A stretch of DNA of 43,351 bases, from NCBI GenBank assembly GCA_905250885.1, contig CAJNOQ010000688.1, positions 1 through 43,351 of the forward strand, written 5' to 3'. The translations under genes and the position numbers were made by a program. The DNA is from Didymodactylos carnosus. Its lineage: Eukaryota > Rotifera > Eurotatoria > Philodinida > Philodinidae. Shown piece after piece: positions 1 to 11,685 of this stretch; within the stretch, counting starts at the first letter, position 1, and every line of letters begins with the position of its first letter. A model generated the notes under the pieces. That model was not told the DNA's origin. It did no database searches and was given only the letters and a program-made list of their open reading frames with translations.

Positions 1-2577
1 TGTTACTATAACACTTATACTAATATACTACTGTAACAACCCTCTTAGAGACATATGCAGATACCTTAATTGATCAATTGAACCAGTTTAATTAACAACA
101 GTAGATGTCTAAGAGACATGTACTAATTAATTAAGAAAATCTTTTTCTAAGAGTCATGTTGAATTTTTGTAGCGATCGTGTGAATTTGGAATTCATATGG
201 AATTTAAATTATAACTTTTCAACGGGTTAAATTTCTAAACTTAAACTTTTTAATTGTCGGTATTGTCTTGGAGATAGGATGTAGAAGAATTAAAACTCAG
301 ATGGTCACGCACTGTGTTGTCCCTTGGGAATTCACATGTAGCCTTTAAGCGACCTCTTTTCTGGATCAAACACAGAGCGCTATCTATATATGAGAAAAGA
401 TAATAATTTCAAATTGACGTACGTGTGAACCCATACACCTCTTGTGTGATGATAATTAACTATATGAAAGTAATATAAATCGGGCTCCGAGAAATAGCAT
501 ACGTTTTGCACGAGATTTTATGTCATTTTTAGATTTCCTCTGAAAAACTTTAACTTGACGTTTGTTTTTATTTCTGTTTTCATAAAACTAGTTATATAAA
601 GTAAAAAATGGTTTTCAGTGGTCTATATGACATACTCTTCTCTTATACATCGAGTGTTTTGAACGTGAACGTCTTTTAGTTCACATCTGACACATTTGAG
701 TTCAGATGTAAAAAACACGAAACGATTTCTTCAGATGTCAACTTTAGCATACAGTTAGCATAAAGAACTCAAATTTTTTTCAGAATGGAGTCTGGCATAT
801 CTACATATAAACTTAAAGAGGACGGCCTGATGAACTGGATCTCATACTATATTAGCCCAGGTCAAACAATGTTATAGTAGGATACTACAAGATGCTTACA
901 AGATCTTATTTAGGATCCTACGAAAATCCTGTATGATCTTGTAGGACTTTGTAAGAAAACCTCAAAGCCAAAAAATCCTACTGTAAGATTCTTATACGAT
1001 CCTGCAGTCAGAGCTTGTAGAAGCTTGCAAGGTCCTACAGAATCCTGTTGCAGGATTGCAATAGGATTTATCTGATTTCTGCTGGTTTATCCTACTGGGT
1101 TTATTGTTTTTATTTGTTTAATTATTCTCTGATTCCAGCTAGCCGGAACCAAGTGATTCTGAGCTGTAATAAGCCCAAAGTTTGTGAGTACTGACTGACA
1201 CGTGGAACAATAGCGAGTTTCGATGGCTCACAGTGTTCGATGCAAAAATTTACGTCTAAAAGAATTTTTCATTTTCTACAGTAGAGTATTAACATATTCA
1301 TCTACACAACTCAAGTTGTCTCAACTGTCAAAAATATTGCTTTAAGATGTTTAGCAAAATGTTGTGCAAAATTCTTAAGAAATAAAATTATTATATATCA
1401 AATGCTAAAAAAAAGTTCTCGTGTTTGTATAAGAGGGCAAATAGTTTTTAATGACAAAATCACGTCAACCTCTTCAAATGACATCCTCCACTTCTTAGAA
1501 AACCAGCAGTTATAAGCATATTTTTTGAAAAAAATAACGTATTTCTCTTAGCATTCATCTCATTGAATTATCCATTAGCAAATAAAAATATACTTTTCGC
1601 TCTGTTTTTATCCAAAAAGTCTAATCGCTAATTTTTTACACCATATTTCGTTGTACTGTGTTTTTTGAAAAACGAAACTACGTTCTTGAAACAAAGAACA
1701 TACACACATATTTTTTGTTCCATCATGTATAGTAAAAAAGTTAAAAATTAAGTTTTTCTGATAAAAGTGTAGAAGAAGCAACTGATCCATTTCTAAGTGT
1801 TGCATCCTTTATAATCTGAAACGATTACGTATATGAAGAAATCTGTTTTTCAGAACGTTTTGTATCCTATTTGTGGTGAAAATGCATGAGTTCACGATAA
1901 ATCGTTCTTCAGAAATGTTGAAAAGGGGGTAATGAGTATCCTTAAATTAATTCTGAAAAAAAAATCGTTTATATATATATAGTAAATTAAATAAACAGAA
2001 AGATTTTTCGATAAAATATAACATTTTACGAACATCTATACCTAATTAAATAAAAACTCATTACATTTCTTTGTTTTTGTCATCCGTTAAACAGTTTCTC
2101 CTCTCTCTTTTTAAAACTACTATGAGATTTAATTTGCATATACATCTCTATTATCGCCGCTCTGATTTTAGCTCTTCCTCCAAAACTCCCAAAACGCGTT
2201 TTTTGCAATATAGGATTAAAATCAATAATGTGTAATAAAAAAAAAGAAGTTTTTCTCTTTCTTTAACATTCGCTTCATCAGGCATACGAAATATTATTAT
2301 TTTTTAAAATAACGTTGTTAATGTAGTTTGAAGATGCGTAGTCTTTTTTTTATAGTCTCCTATTAGAATGATAAAAAAAATATGATGACTTTTCAACATA
2401 TATATTCTTTTCCAAATGATTACTCGTCTTAATGAATATTATGTTCTCTTAAGAAAAATAAAAATAAAAAAACTTTTTCTTTGAAGTCGTTCAATTTCGA
2501 AAGAATACACAATAATAGATACAGCAGTAGCCTCTCTTTCTCCCATAGTGAGGCAATTTGTTTTTAAAATATCAGTT
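1..2577. other. Non-coding upstream region
   Basis: I find no convincing coding exon here. The longest open frames are short, rich in Phe/Lys/Asn and look like AT-rich noise. The only structured patch is the AGGATCCTAC-type repeat at 870-1110, listed separately. The stretch probably holds promoter and intergenic DNA for the RGS12/14-like gene that begins downstream, but no core promoter motif can be named with confidence. Confidence 0.5.
870..1110. repeat. Quasi-palindromic patch of AGGATCCTAC-like motifs
   Basis: About 240 bp in which short motifs such as TAGGATCCTAC, AATCCTGT, GGTCCTACAG and AGGATT recur in both orientations. The outer edges carry AGTAGGATA on the left (near 876) and its reverse complement TATCCTACT on the right (near 1089). 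This gives a weak inverted-repeat frame around a repeat-rich core. The layout resembles other small foldback or MITE-like elements in the window, but I could not define a clean terminal repeat or a target duplication. Confidence 0.4.
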
Positions 2578-2679
2578 ATGTGGCATGATGCATCGTGGTC
2601 ACGAACATTGGGCGTATTTCTACAAGATTATACGAAAACTGACCGCCGTTCATCATGCTATAGTTCTTTACCAAGTCAG
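2578..2679 (+). CDS. Candidate alternative first coding exon 1a of the RGS12/14-like gene
   Basis: ATG-initiated open stretch of 34 codons ending exactly at CAG|GTAAGC, a strong 5' splice site, in phase 0. The peptide ends in SSCYSSLPSQ. A phase-0 exon of the RGS12/14-like gene starts at 16067 with Ser-Leu-Ala-Val, so the two join in frame. The reading frame is also open for some distance upstream of this ATG, so the start is a choice rather than a proof. Known family context: vertebrate RGS14 has a short first coding exon before the equivalent LAVSDGE segment, and RGS12 uses several alternative 5' ends. The long intron to 16067 would be 13.4 kb. Expression is unproven. Confidence 0.5.
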
Positions 2680-4713
2680 GTAAGCAACAACTATTTATTA
2701 TATAAATATCAAGTCTAAAACCAATAACTGTTGATTTTTAATTGAAAATTTTTGTTTTTCAATTCAATTCGATTTGATCTAGTTAATATAATATTGTAGA
2801 ATAGATTAGATACTTAGATTCATCGATTAGTTTCATATTATTATAAACAATAAAACTATTAATATGATTAGAAAATTTATTTTTATATTACTTTTTATTT
2901 AGAATAGAAAATATTTTTAATATTATTGTGGAATAAAACAAAATTTTATAGGACAAAAATTAGTGTGTAAGTTAGAAATTTGTAGTGTCCTTCTTTTCCA
3001 AAACTCTTTTAATTGCTATACTGATTTGTCTTTCTGAAATAACATCCTGTTTATAATATACTCTTTCTTGAGAAAAAAAATGAAGACTGATTTGTTCTTT
3101 AAACTGAAAATGTCTCATATCTTATATTTTTATCAATATGAGAGTTAGAGTAATTGGAATTTTGAGGTACTTATGCCCGTTAACTATCTCGAATGAACAG
3201 CTGAAGGATATCCGGGATTAAAAAGATTACATTTGACTAAAGGATAGTTATAATTTCTCACCTTTTCATTAAAAAGTTATAGCCTCATTTGATTATCTAG
3301 ACCATCATCTTTTTTCTTGATAATATTTTTGTTATATTAGACAGATATCAAGTTAAACATATGTCTATTAATTAAAATAATCAAATCCTCTTAATATAAT
3401 GATTTAAAAAAAAAAAGTCATCAACAAGAATGTTTTTCCTTCTTGATCACTCACGCTCAGTTTGACATGCAATCAATATGAAGAGAAAGAAGAAGAAGAG
3501 AATAAAAATATAACGTAGTTCATGCTTGCATTAGGTTGAAAAGATTTATTAGCAGATATTACATACACACATTTGTTTCTTTTCGTCTCTTAAGGGAGTT
3601 GTAGGGAAAGAGAGGGATAACAAGACAGAGAGGCGGAATTATAAACTTCTGCTTGAAAACTTCTTTTATTTTCAACACATGAACAACAACAATTTGAAGT
3701 AAACTAGATAATTCTGATGAAACATAAAAACAAACGAAGTTAATACAGTTTTGTCATATACCTTTTTTCTAAGGTAGCCAGAAGAACCTTTCTGTTTTTC
3801 CAGATCATACAGATACTTTTTTGCTACAGAACTCCTTTCGTGATTAGTGGAGATTTTATTATGTTAATTTCAAATACGATTATTTATTTTTTGCTTTATG
3901 ATCTTGCTTATTTTTTTCTTTCCTAATAATTGACTATGATTTTGTTAAAAGCAACGTTTTTTTTTTAAAAAGAAGTACTCTTCCCTTTCGTTTTACACAT
4001 TAGTTCAGATTCCGTTGTCAGTATATATATATACCTAGATTTGTTGTGTATTTTTCAATTGCCATTGTGCTTCATTAGTTTTTCTTGTGTAAAGAGGCCT
4101 TGTTGTGCATGTAATAAACTCTCTTCTTCAAAACTTATAAAAGAGAAAAAAAGAGAACAAAGAATTGAAAAGATTGATGGATCCTTGTTTTGTAAAATTG
4201 TTGATGTTGTTGTTGGTGGTGGTAGTAATAGTAGACAGATCAAAGTAATAATAACTCATGTGAATGTCCTGATGATTTTTGAAAAAAAAAAGAAGAATAA
4301 GGATCTATTTAATCATTTTCATTCCTCCTTTTTTTTTCTCCTACTCTTTATTTAAAAAGAACGAACAACCAACAAATCACATCATATAGTCTTTTTTTCA
4401 TCATTATCGATAAATAGAGATAATGTTTCGATTTTTTATACTTTTTACTTCTTTGTAAATTACTGGAATGATCTTATTAGATAATTAAATAGACATTATG
4501 TGAATCCTGTTTAGAAGCGAATTCATAAAAAAAAGTGAGAGAAATAGAGAAGCACTACTAAAATCAGATAAGAAAAAGAAGAGATAGCGTAGAAAAAGAT
4601 GGATTCTTTTAAAAAATAAAATGATATCTAATTTGGAGTTTATTCTAAAAAAAAAAAAGAATCAAACAACGTCTTTCTATATATATATGTAACTGTGAAA
4701 TAGTTTTATTATC

Positions 4714-4815
4714 ATGATCCGTAGTAAAATACATTTTTTAACACCAAAATTATTGACTGTACGACGTGATGATCCACAAAAAATGAATGGACTACGTCGT
4801 GCTACAAGAGCAAAG
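4714..4815 (+). CDS. Candidate alternative first coding exon 1b of the RGS12/14-like gene
   Basis: ATG-initiated open stretch of 34 codons ending at AAG|GTAACA in phase 0, therefore compatible with the exon at 16067. The peptide is basic: it starts MIRSKIHFLTPKLL and ends RRATRAK. A basic N-terminus could aid membrane contact, but that is speculation. Codon use (CGT, CCA, ACA, GAT) resembles the real exons of the window rather than the surrounding AT-rich DNA. It has the same length as the 2578-2679 candidate but no sequence similarity to it. It reads best as a mutually exclusive first exon, because it carries its own ATG. Confidence 0.45.
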
Positions 4816-5949
4816 GTAACATACATTGACAATCTTTTATGAGTTTCTTATTTTTACTATTTGAATCAATAAAATAGTGTATATCAACACGAAAAAAAAC
4901 TAAGATTTATACTGAGTCGCGAAAAAGTGCTTTTTCGTATTCAACGGAGTCGATAATCTCAAAGATTTTCTATTTCTGTTAAGGGATACTGTGAAAAAGT
5001 TTAGAGAACATTTTTGCATAAAATGGTGCAAAAGAAAATTTCCATAGAAAAATAATATTTGTTTCAAAGTTTTTCTTAAACATTTGGGAATAAGTCTAGC
5101 CAAAAATAGAAAATCGAGTGAATTATCAAGTGTGATGAATAGGAAAAAGCACTTTTTTACAACTCTCCATGAACTTTATTTTTCTATCGGTACTTTGAAG
5201 ATCAGCAACTACGTCTTATTTTGAACAAAAGTTGAAAGTATAATAATTAATAGGTTTTTTTTTTAATCAAACAAAACAAGAGAATATACGACAAGAGACA
5301 TAGGTAAAGCAACAAGGTATCTTAGTTTATCTTCAGTATGCATATGAAACAGTATGGTACCAATAGTCTGAATATCCTATCTAAATAAGTGTAATAGTAA
5401 TTTAAATGAAATTATAGAATATGATAGAAGAAAAATAATGAAAAAAATGAAAAAAATGAAAACTTTAGTTACTCAGTGTGTGTATATGAGTGTCTTCACA
5501 TATGCAAATGAAATAGAAAACATCAAAACATGAAATGATCGGTATTATTGTATATAAAAATCAAGATAACACAATAAATGTCTGTTAGCTCATTTAGACA
5601 CGATGCTTTAATTATCGCATTCCTCTTAATGTAAATAATCGAGGTTAATTTGACTAGAACATAGTGACGTGCGTAACTTACTAAATAGTCCCTCTTTATG
5701 TTGCTGCTAATTAACATAAGATAAGTAAAAGTGTGTGTTATACTTTCTTGTTCGTCATACAAATACAAAAGATATGAAATAAGTTTAATACAGGGTAAAG
5801 GAATTGAGAGAAATCAACAATCTAAATATGAATAATAAATTTTAAGACAACTACCAGAAATGAATAGCAGTTTAAATGTGTCTACAACATAATTCTGCAA
5901 CGATGTTTATCGAACATTTTAATAAAATATATTGAATTATTTTATAATA

Positions 5950-6087
5950 TAATCGAAATCGAAATTTTAATTAAATTTAATTATTAATTATTTAATTAGT
6001 GCTGAACTGTGCCATTTCAGACATGAAAAAGAGGGCCAATCAAACACTTCAGGTCACAGCCCACGCTATGTCAAAATATGGAGGGAA
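5950..6087 (+). repeat. Dispersed repeat, copy 1
   Basis: Shares a run of roughly 120-140 bp with 11170-11290. It starts at the ATCGAAATCGAA block, passes through the core GCTGAACTGTGCCATTTCAG, and ends at TATGTCAAAATATGGAGG. Copy 1 has an extra AAAAAGAGGGCC-like segment after CAGACATG that copy 2 lacks. By eye identity is roughly 90 percent outside that gap. The family is not recognised and no coding capacity is evident. Confidence 0.7.
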
Positions 6088-6416
6088 TCTCTTAAGCGAA
6101 AAATGCATTTTGATGATCAAATTCATTAATGAATTAGCTGAATAATTTAGAGCAAAAAGAAAAAGTAAAACAGAAAACGTGATCACGAGCTCAATTGAAA
6201 AGCATCAAAATGCTCAAAACAATATTTCCTTTAATCTTTTTGATCGAAATTGTTTTGTTAACACAGAACAATAGTAAATAACATCATCAAACTGTAATCC
6301 ACATCATCGAAAAGATGTCGAAACAAGATTCGACCTTTTTGTGCACAATCAAGTCGCATGCTGAAGCAGAAGATTTTGTAAATCGCAGTACAATGCGTCA
6401 ATGTCGTTGACCAGAT

Positions 6417-6452
6417 ATGATCAAGAAGCGATTAATGTCGATGTTGTGTCAT
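6417..6452 (+). CDS. Weak candidate alternative first exon 1c
   Basis: Twelve codons from an ATG (MIKKRLMSMLCH) up to a near-consensus donor, GTAAGT, in phase 0, so it could splice to 16067. It starts Met-Ile-Lys/Arg like the candidates at 4714 and 13942. The upstream stretch at 6315-6410 is open in the same frame until a TGA just before this ATG. It is short and may be chance. Confidence 0.22.
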
Positions 6453-8887
6453 GTAAGTTTCTAGTTTTCAAACAATTCACATGGAAGTTGTTAACTATTG
6501 TAAGAGACAAGCTAAAAGTCGTCCAAAAAGAGTCTGTAGATTTTTTCCTGTTGTTCTAAATTATTCAGCTAATTCGTTTATAAATTTGATGATCAAAAAT
6601 ATTGATACTATTTTGAAAGTGTTAAGATCATTTGATTATTTAAAAACTCACATAAAACGCATAGAATAAATGATAATATGTTTAAAAAGAAGAGATATAC
6701 AGCGACGAAAGCAGTAGTACAACGATTAATAATAATGTATGACTGGAAAAGTTAGCCTAACTAGGCGAATATTTTCTCGAAAAAAAGTAAAATTGTACTT
6801 TTTTCTCTCAAAAACGTTTACAGACGACGACCACTGTTTTGACTTTGAGCATTTTTACTGTATAAATATACATTTTTGTGGAAAACTATTAACATTTATC
6901 CTTCTTTTACATCAGAAGTATAGAGATTTCTGGAGAATACTCTGCGTGATAGTGATAATCTTTTGAAATATTCAATTTAACAAAGTTACCAATGTCAACT
7001 TGAGAGAAGAAATATTTTCGTTTTTAGTGACGACTGTAGAATGTACAAGTTCAATACTTGCATTGTTTTTGTGCGGTTAAAATAAACAATCATGAAGAGA
7101 GATCATCATTCTTCATACCGGCCTTTTTGATCTAATCGCGAATTTAACGAACGTATTGAACACTTGTTTCTTTTTTATTGTCGAATGATATACGTTAGAG
7201 TGGAGTGGTGTGAATCAGTAAAACTTTGTTGACCTTGTCAGTATTTGACGAAGATTTCTTTTAGTGACAGCTATATAGTCAAAAGTTTCGACCTGTAAAA
7301 AAATCTCAAACATCCCCCATTATAACGATCTTCAAGTGGATTTACTACAATTTAGGAGCTTCATTTTTTTACTAGTGTGTATTGAGCCAACAAGATCTTC
7401 ATTAGTCTTGATTAAGAAGTCGAAAGTTCGATCGTTCAAGTCGAATAATATAAAAATTTTCTGAGATTTCATTGATTATCATAAACATCGTTCATACTGA
7501 TTTGCATCATTAATTATTTTATCTGTAGTTTTATTTTCTCTAATATTTATACGAAAACTTGAGTTCATACGTTCTGCACTTGTGCCACTCGTAGATGAAA
7601 AAATAGTGTCAGAATATTGACGCTTTCTTAAATATAGATCTTTTTCGTATGAAAACTAAAATTTTTTGGTACCATAAAATAAAATTTCAGCTTCTCTTTA
7701 AAATACTTTGCATGTTTTCGCTTGTTTCTGTTATACTTAACAGTCCTAGAAGAGACATTATTTCCAGGATGAGTTGTGTATCAAACATACAAAAAATTTA
7801 CCCTAAATGTCAAATGTTTTCTTTCTTAAGTTTTTTAACCTAATAAAAATGAATAAATTTGATCAACGCAAAAATGGTAGTAAAGTACTTGTGACATTTA
7901 ATTTATTGTGTAGTTATTTTTATTTTTTCTTGTATTAGTTGTAAATATTTATTCATTCAATAGCATTTATGAGTAATATAAGGAAAAATAGAACTCTTTA
8001 AGTAATATCTATACTTATGAACTAAAGTAGCTTGTCATTTTAACAAGGATAAAGTCAATTATTTGAAGAAAAAATATATATAGTTGGAAAGTCATTCATT
8101 TTAAAGCAAAAAAATAGATATCAATTTTGTTTTCAAGTGTTGACAATGAGAAGAATTATATGACTTGAGTAAATAAAGTATTGATGGACTTGAACATCTA
8201 AATATCAGTTTAAAAATCTTAAAAATTATGTTAGCGTGTATTATAATTTATATTTTATTCTAAAATTTTACTTGATTATTATTTATTCCAATTTGATCAT
8301 TGATGTATTCCATTCCATCTACATTTCATCTATTGATGTGTGACGAACAAAACAATACAAAAAGAAGAATAATGTTGGCCTTGAATACATTTGTATTTCG
8401 ATTATTATGGATGATGAGAGGAAAAAGAAGAGGAAAAAAAAACTCCTCAGGATGAAAAAATAAAATCATGTTCCGGTTGTGCTAGTACTAGTAGTAGTAA
8501 AAAGCTTTTTAGAATTGAATTAAACATCGATATTTTAAAAAAAAAAACTAAATGTGCAATGTCACACACATTGTGTATACCCTCATCTTTTTTTTTTTTC
8601 TTTCTTTCACTCATAAATAAAAATATATCGTGTTGAAAACAAAAGATGAACGTCTTCTCTCTTTTCCTCTTCTTTTCATTCTATCTATCTCACTTAATAA
8701 TAATATTACAAACAATAGAGAAAGAGAGAGGGAGAGAGTGGATAAGATAGAAAGTTGTTTTTTGTTTCTAAACAATAACAAAATAATAGAATAATAATAA
8801 AATAATAATCACAATCAATAGATCGAGGCGCATAGTCAACAGAGTGTTGATGAACAGCAACGTAGATTATTTAGTTGAATTGTTCAA

Positions 8888-8986
8888 ATGCGAAATGCTC
8901 CACCAGATAGACGATTTCGAAATTTTTTAAACGATTTTCGACGACAATCAAGTGTTAATGATTATAAATTATGTGTTCATAATCTG
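8888..8986 (+). CDS. Candidate alternative first coding exon 1d of the RGS12/14-like gene
   Basis: ATG-initiated open stretch of 33 codons ending CTG|GTACGT in phase 0, again in register with the exon at 16067. The peptide is Arg/Asn-rich (MRNAPPDRRFRNFL at the start, YKLCVHNL at the end). It stands out from its AT-rich surroundings by ordinary coding composition. No homology is recognised. It is interpreted as one of a series of alternative first exons with separate upstream promoters. Confidence 0.45.
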
Positions 8987-11169
8987 GTACGTAAATAGAA
9001 AATGAGTAATTTATAAATAATTAGATAATATGGCTTAGTTTTTGTTTTATTTTGGAAATTAAATTAATAAGAGGAAGAAGGTAATGATGGTGAAAGATCA
9101 TCATCATATTTCGTTTATTAAATAATTGATTAGTTCAGATGTTATACATATTGTTTTTTTTGGTGTTATCGAGAAAGTTTGGCAACTATGATAGACAATA
9201 ATAAATGATGGCGCTTCACACAATATTTCTCAAAAGGTTATATTGTTTTATTTGCAAGTTTTTTATTTTCAAGTTTCATCACCATATACATACACACACA
9301 CCATCTTTCTTCTACGTGAATAGAAGTAGAGGTCTTATGTTAGAATCTCAAAGAAAATAAATATCATCGTCTACTATGGCGTATAAAATGGCATGGGATA
9401 GTAAAACACTGCATTATCATGTTAAGGATACGCAAAGTGTCATTGTTTCATGATAAAACCATTGAAAAGATTACTATATGAATGAGTGTAGCAAAAATTC
9501 CATATGTCCGAACATTTTCACTATTTTAGTTAAAATTTCATACAGTTAATCGTCCATCGTATCATGTTTTTCTTTTCGTATTACATGTAGAAAATAGATA
9601 GTTGAAAATTGATCAAAACTATACATCAAGCATTTCACGAGGGAAGATCCGCAAGTGCCACGCAGATTTTTGAATGTGATATATATAAGTTTGTAGAGTT
9701 CATTTGAAAAAAGAAACGCTTAGACTAAAATAATATCAGAAAAAAAAATTATCAAAAAACCTTTTTCGTTCAAAATAATTTGTAACACATAAATCTATCT
9801 TTGTCAGGTGTGTCCAATGGTTAGAAAACAGTATCAAATGTTCGCTTAGAGATTCGAACACATGAACTTAGTTATGCAGTAAACTGCGTAAACTGCTATA
9901 TTTCGCGTGTTCTCTTTGTTACATAGTTTTATATTATGTATTCTCTTTTCTTAGTCGTATTAATTAATTGATAGAAATTTTTTTTCGCCTTATTGTATTT
10001 GTCTTAATAGGCCCACAAAGAGCAGTAATAAAACATATATATATATATATATAACATCAGAACTCAAGCGAACGAAAAACTGTTAGAATGAGTGTTCCAA
10101 TCCCGCTCGGAGAAAAAAGACGGAATCGTGACTCCATTCTGGAAAGTAATCTTTATTTTATGCGTTCTGAACGTGCTGTTCTCAAAACCGTTCTACAGCA
10201 CCCCATCCCGATATATGTTCCGATACCCAAACCAACTAGTGACTATATCTGATGACAAGATCGGTATAGTTTCTTACAAATTTATAAAAAAGATTCTATG
10301 AAACTTCAAGATGTTAAGCATTGTTTTGAAGTGCTTATTTGGTAAAATTGTGAGAGAAAGAACAATACGCTTAGTATTTCCTATAGTTGGCTTACAGCTT
10401 TTGAAAATCATTTTGTTCTAAGGCATATTATCCGAGTAGTGGGTTCAACAAATACTCCATTTTGTAGAACAAACATTTCTGAGCAGAATAAGGCATAGAT
10501 CAGCTCTGCCAGATTTGTAGTTGTAATAGGGTGTATTTGGAAAAAACTACACAACGTGTAGATATAAATATCGGTCATTAACTTAACGGGACATTATCAA
10601 GTAAAGTCGAAATATCGCGAATAAAAATAAAAAATGATCTCATTTTATTCGGCTGCTATAATTCTAAAAATCTGTTTGAAAAGTTTGCCCATTAGTTCGT
10701 CAAATACACAACTCGTAATTTGGACGCCATCTAAAGAATGAGCCTATCTTCTTTTGTATGAACGATGTTTTTTGATCATATTAATCTTATAGATTAATCA
10801 TGCATTCTTTCGGGGAAAGTGAAGAACTTCACTGACAATGAACTGTTGTTGGATGTTGTTGCATAAAAGGTATTTAAATCATGTTTCTCTGATCAATCGA
10901 TCTGTATCACGGCCAAACTTTTAGAGGGGGAGTATACTCCCTATATGTACCTTCAGATTTTGTCACTTTCTAAAGGACATCGAGTGACATATACGCTGGT
11001 GTTTTTTTTGATGAAATGTTGATTTTGTGCTAATTTATCAAACAATTATTAATGGAATTTGATTAAAAGCTTGATGGCGGCACTGTTTATAAAAGAAATT
11101 CCTGTATTTTATGGAAACATAAGCACAGTGTTTGCTCTCATCATAATCATGAATTCATCATAATACCAT

Positions 11170-11290
11170 CGAAATCGAAGTTTTAAATAAATTTTATTAT
11201 TAATTATTTAATTACTGCTGAACTGTGCCATTTCAGACATGCAATCAAACACTTCGGATCATAGCCCACACTATGTCAAAATATGGAGGA
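11170..11290 (+). repeat. Dispersed repeat, copy 2
   Basis: Second copy of the repeat at 5950-6087, same orientation, lacking about 11 bases after CAGACATG. The right border coincides (TATGTCAAAATATGGAGG), after which the flanks diverge. The shared right end suggests a defined element terminus. Copy 2 lies 200 bp from the unexplained minus-strand open frame at 11495-11685. Confidence 0.7.
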
Positions 11291-11494
11291 GGAAGTGAAC
11301 CCTTCTTCGATAGATAAGGTAGAACCACGATTACCAATAAAAAAGTTGACCATTTACTTTTTTAACATAAACGTCTATAGAGCTGTTCCCTAACTAGACA
11401 AAGGGTTAAAGAATAAAAATAGTTTTTATCTTTACAAAGATAATGTGAATAGAATTGTCTAGATAAAGATTAGGATAGTATTTATTTTACTTAC

Positions 11495-11685
11495 AGTGAA
11501 CATAAAGCAACAACCGCACTGGCATCCCAATTATAAAGACGGATAACGAAATTTTCATTAGGCGTTCGGCCAATCAGAACTGGCGAATTTTTACTAAAAA
11601 ACGTGTGTTGGAATTGATGCCAGAACGGTATCAATAATGTATTTGGATTGGATAACGAACTTTCATACCGTTCTGATTCCACCAT
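11495..11685 (-). other. Unrecognised exon-like open frame ending at a consensus donor
   Basis: Minus-strand open stretch of about 63 codons from ATG (11685) whose last codons run directly into GTAAGTAA, a strong splice donor at 11494. Composition is protein-like (Trp, Cys, Pro, balanced charges; for instance LIPFWHQFQHTFF and RLYNWDASAVVALCS), unlike the poly-Phe/Lys shadows elsewhere. No family is recognised and I found no matching downstream exon on the minus strand. It could be a gene fragment, part of a mobile element near the dispersed repeat, or chance. Confidence 0.25.

Noticed and set aside
4041..4355. 104-codon plus-strand open frame
   Set aside because: Dominated by Lys, Phe and Leu from poly-A/T tracts, with no homology, no splice context and a competing frame on the other strand.
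9802..9875. Leu/Ser tRNA-like segment (GTGTGTCCAATGGTTAGA with a downstream GATTCGAAC)
   Set aside because: A-box and B-box spacing is plausible, but stems do not pair; at best a very old tRNA-derived fragment.
10088..10249. 53-codon frame starting MSVPIPLGEKRR
   Set aside because: Pro/Ile-rich repeats of CCGATCCCG-like DNA, no homology and no splice signals.
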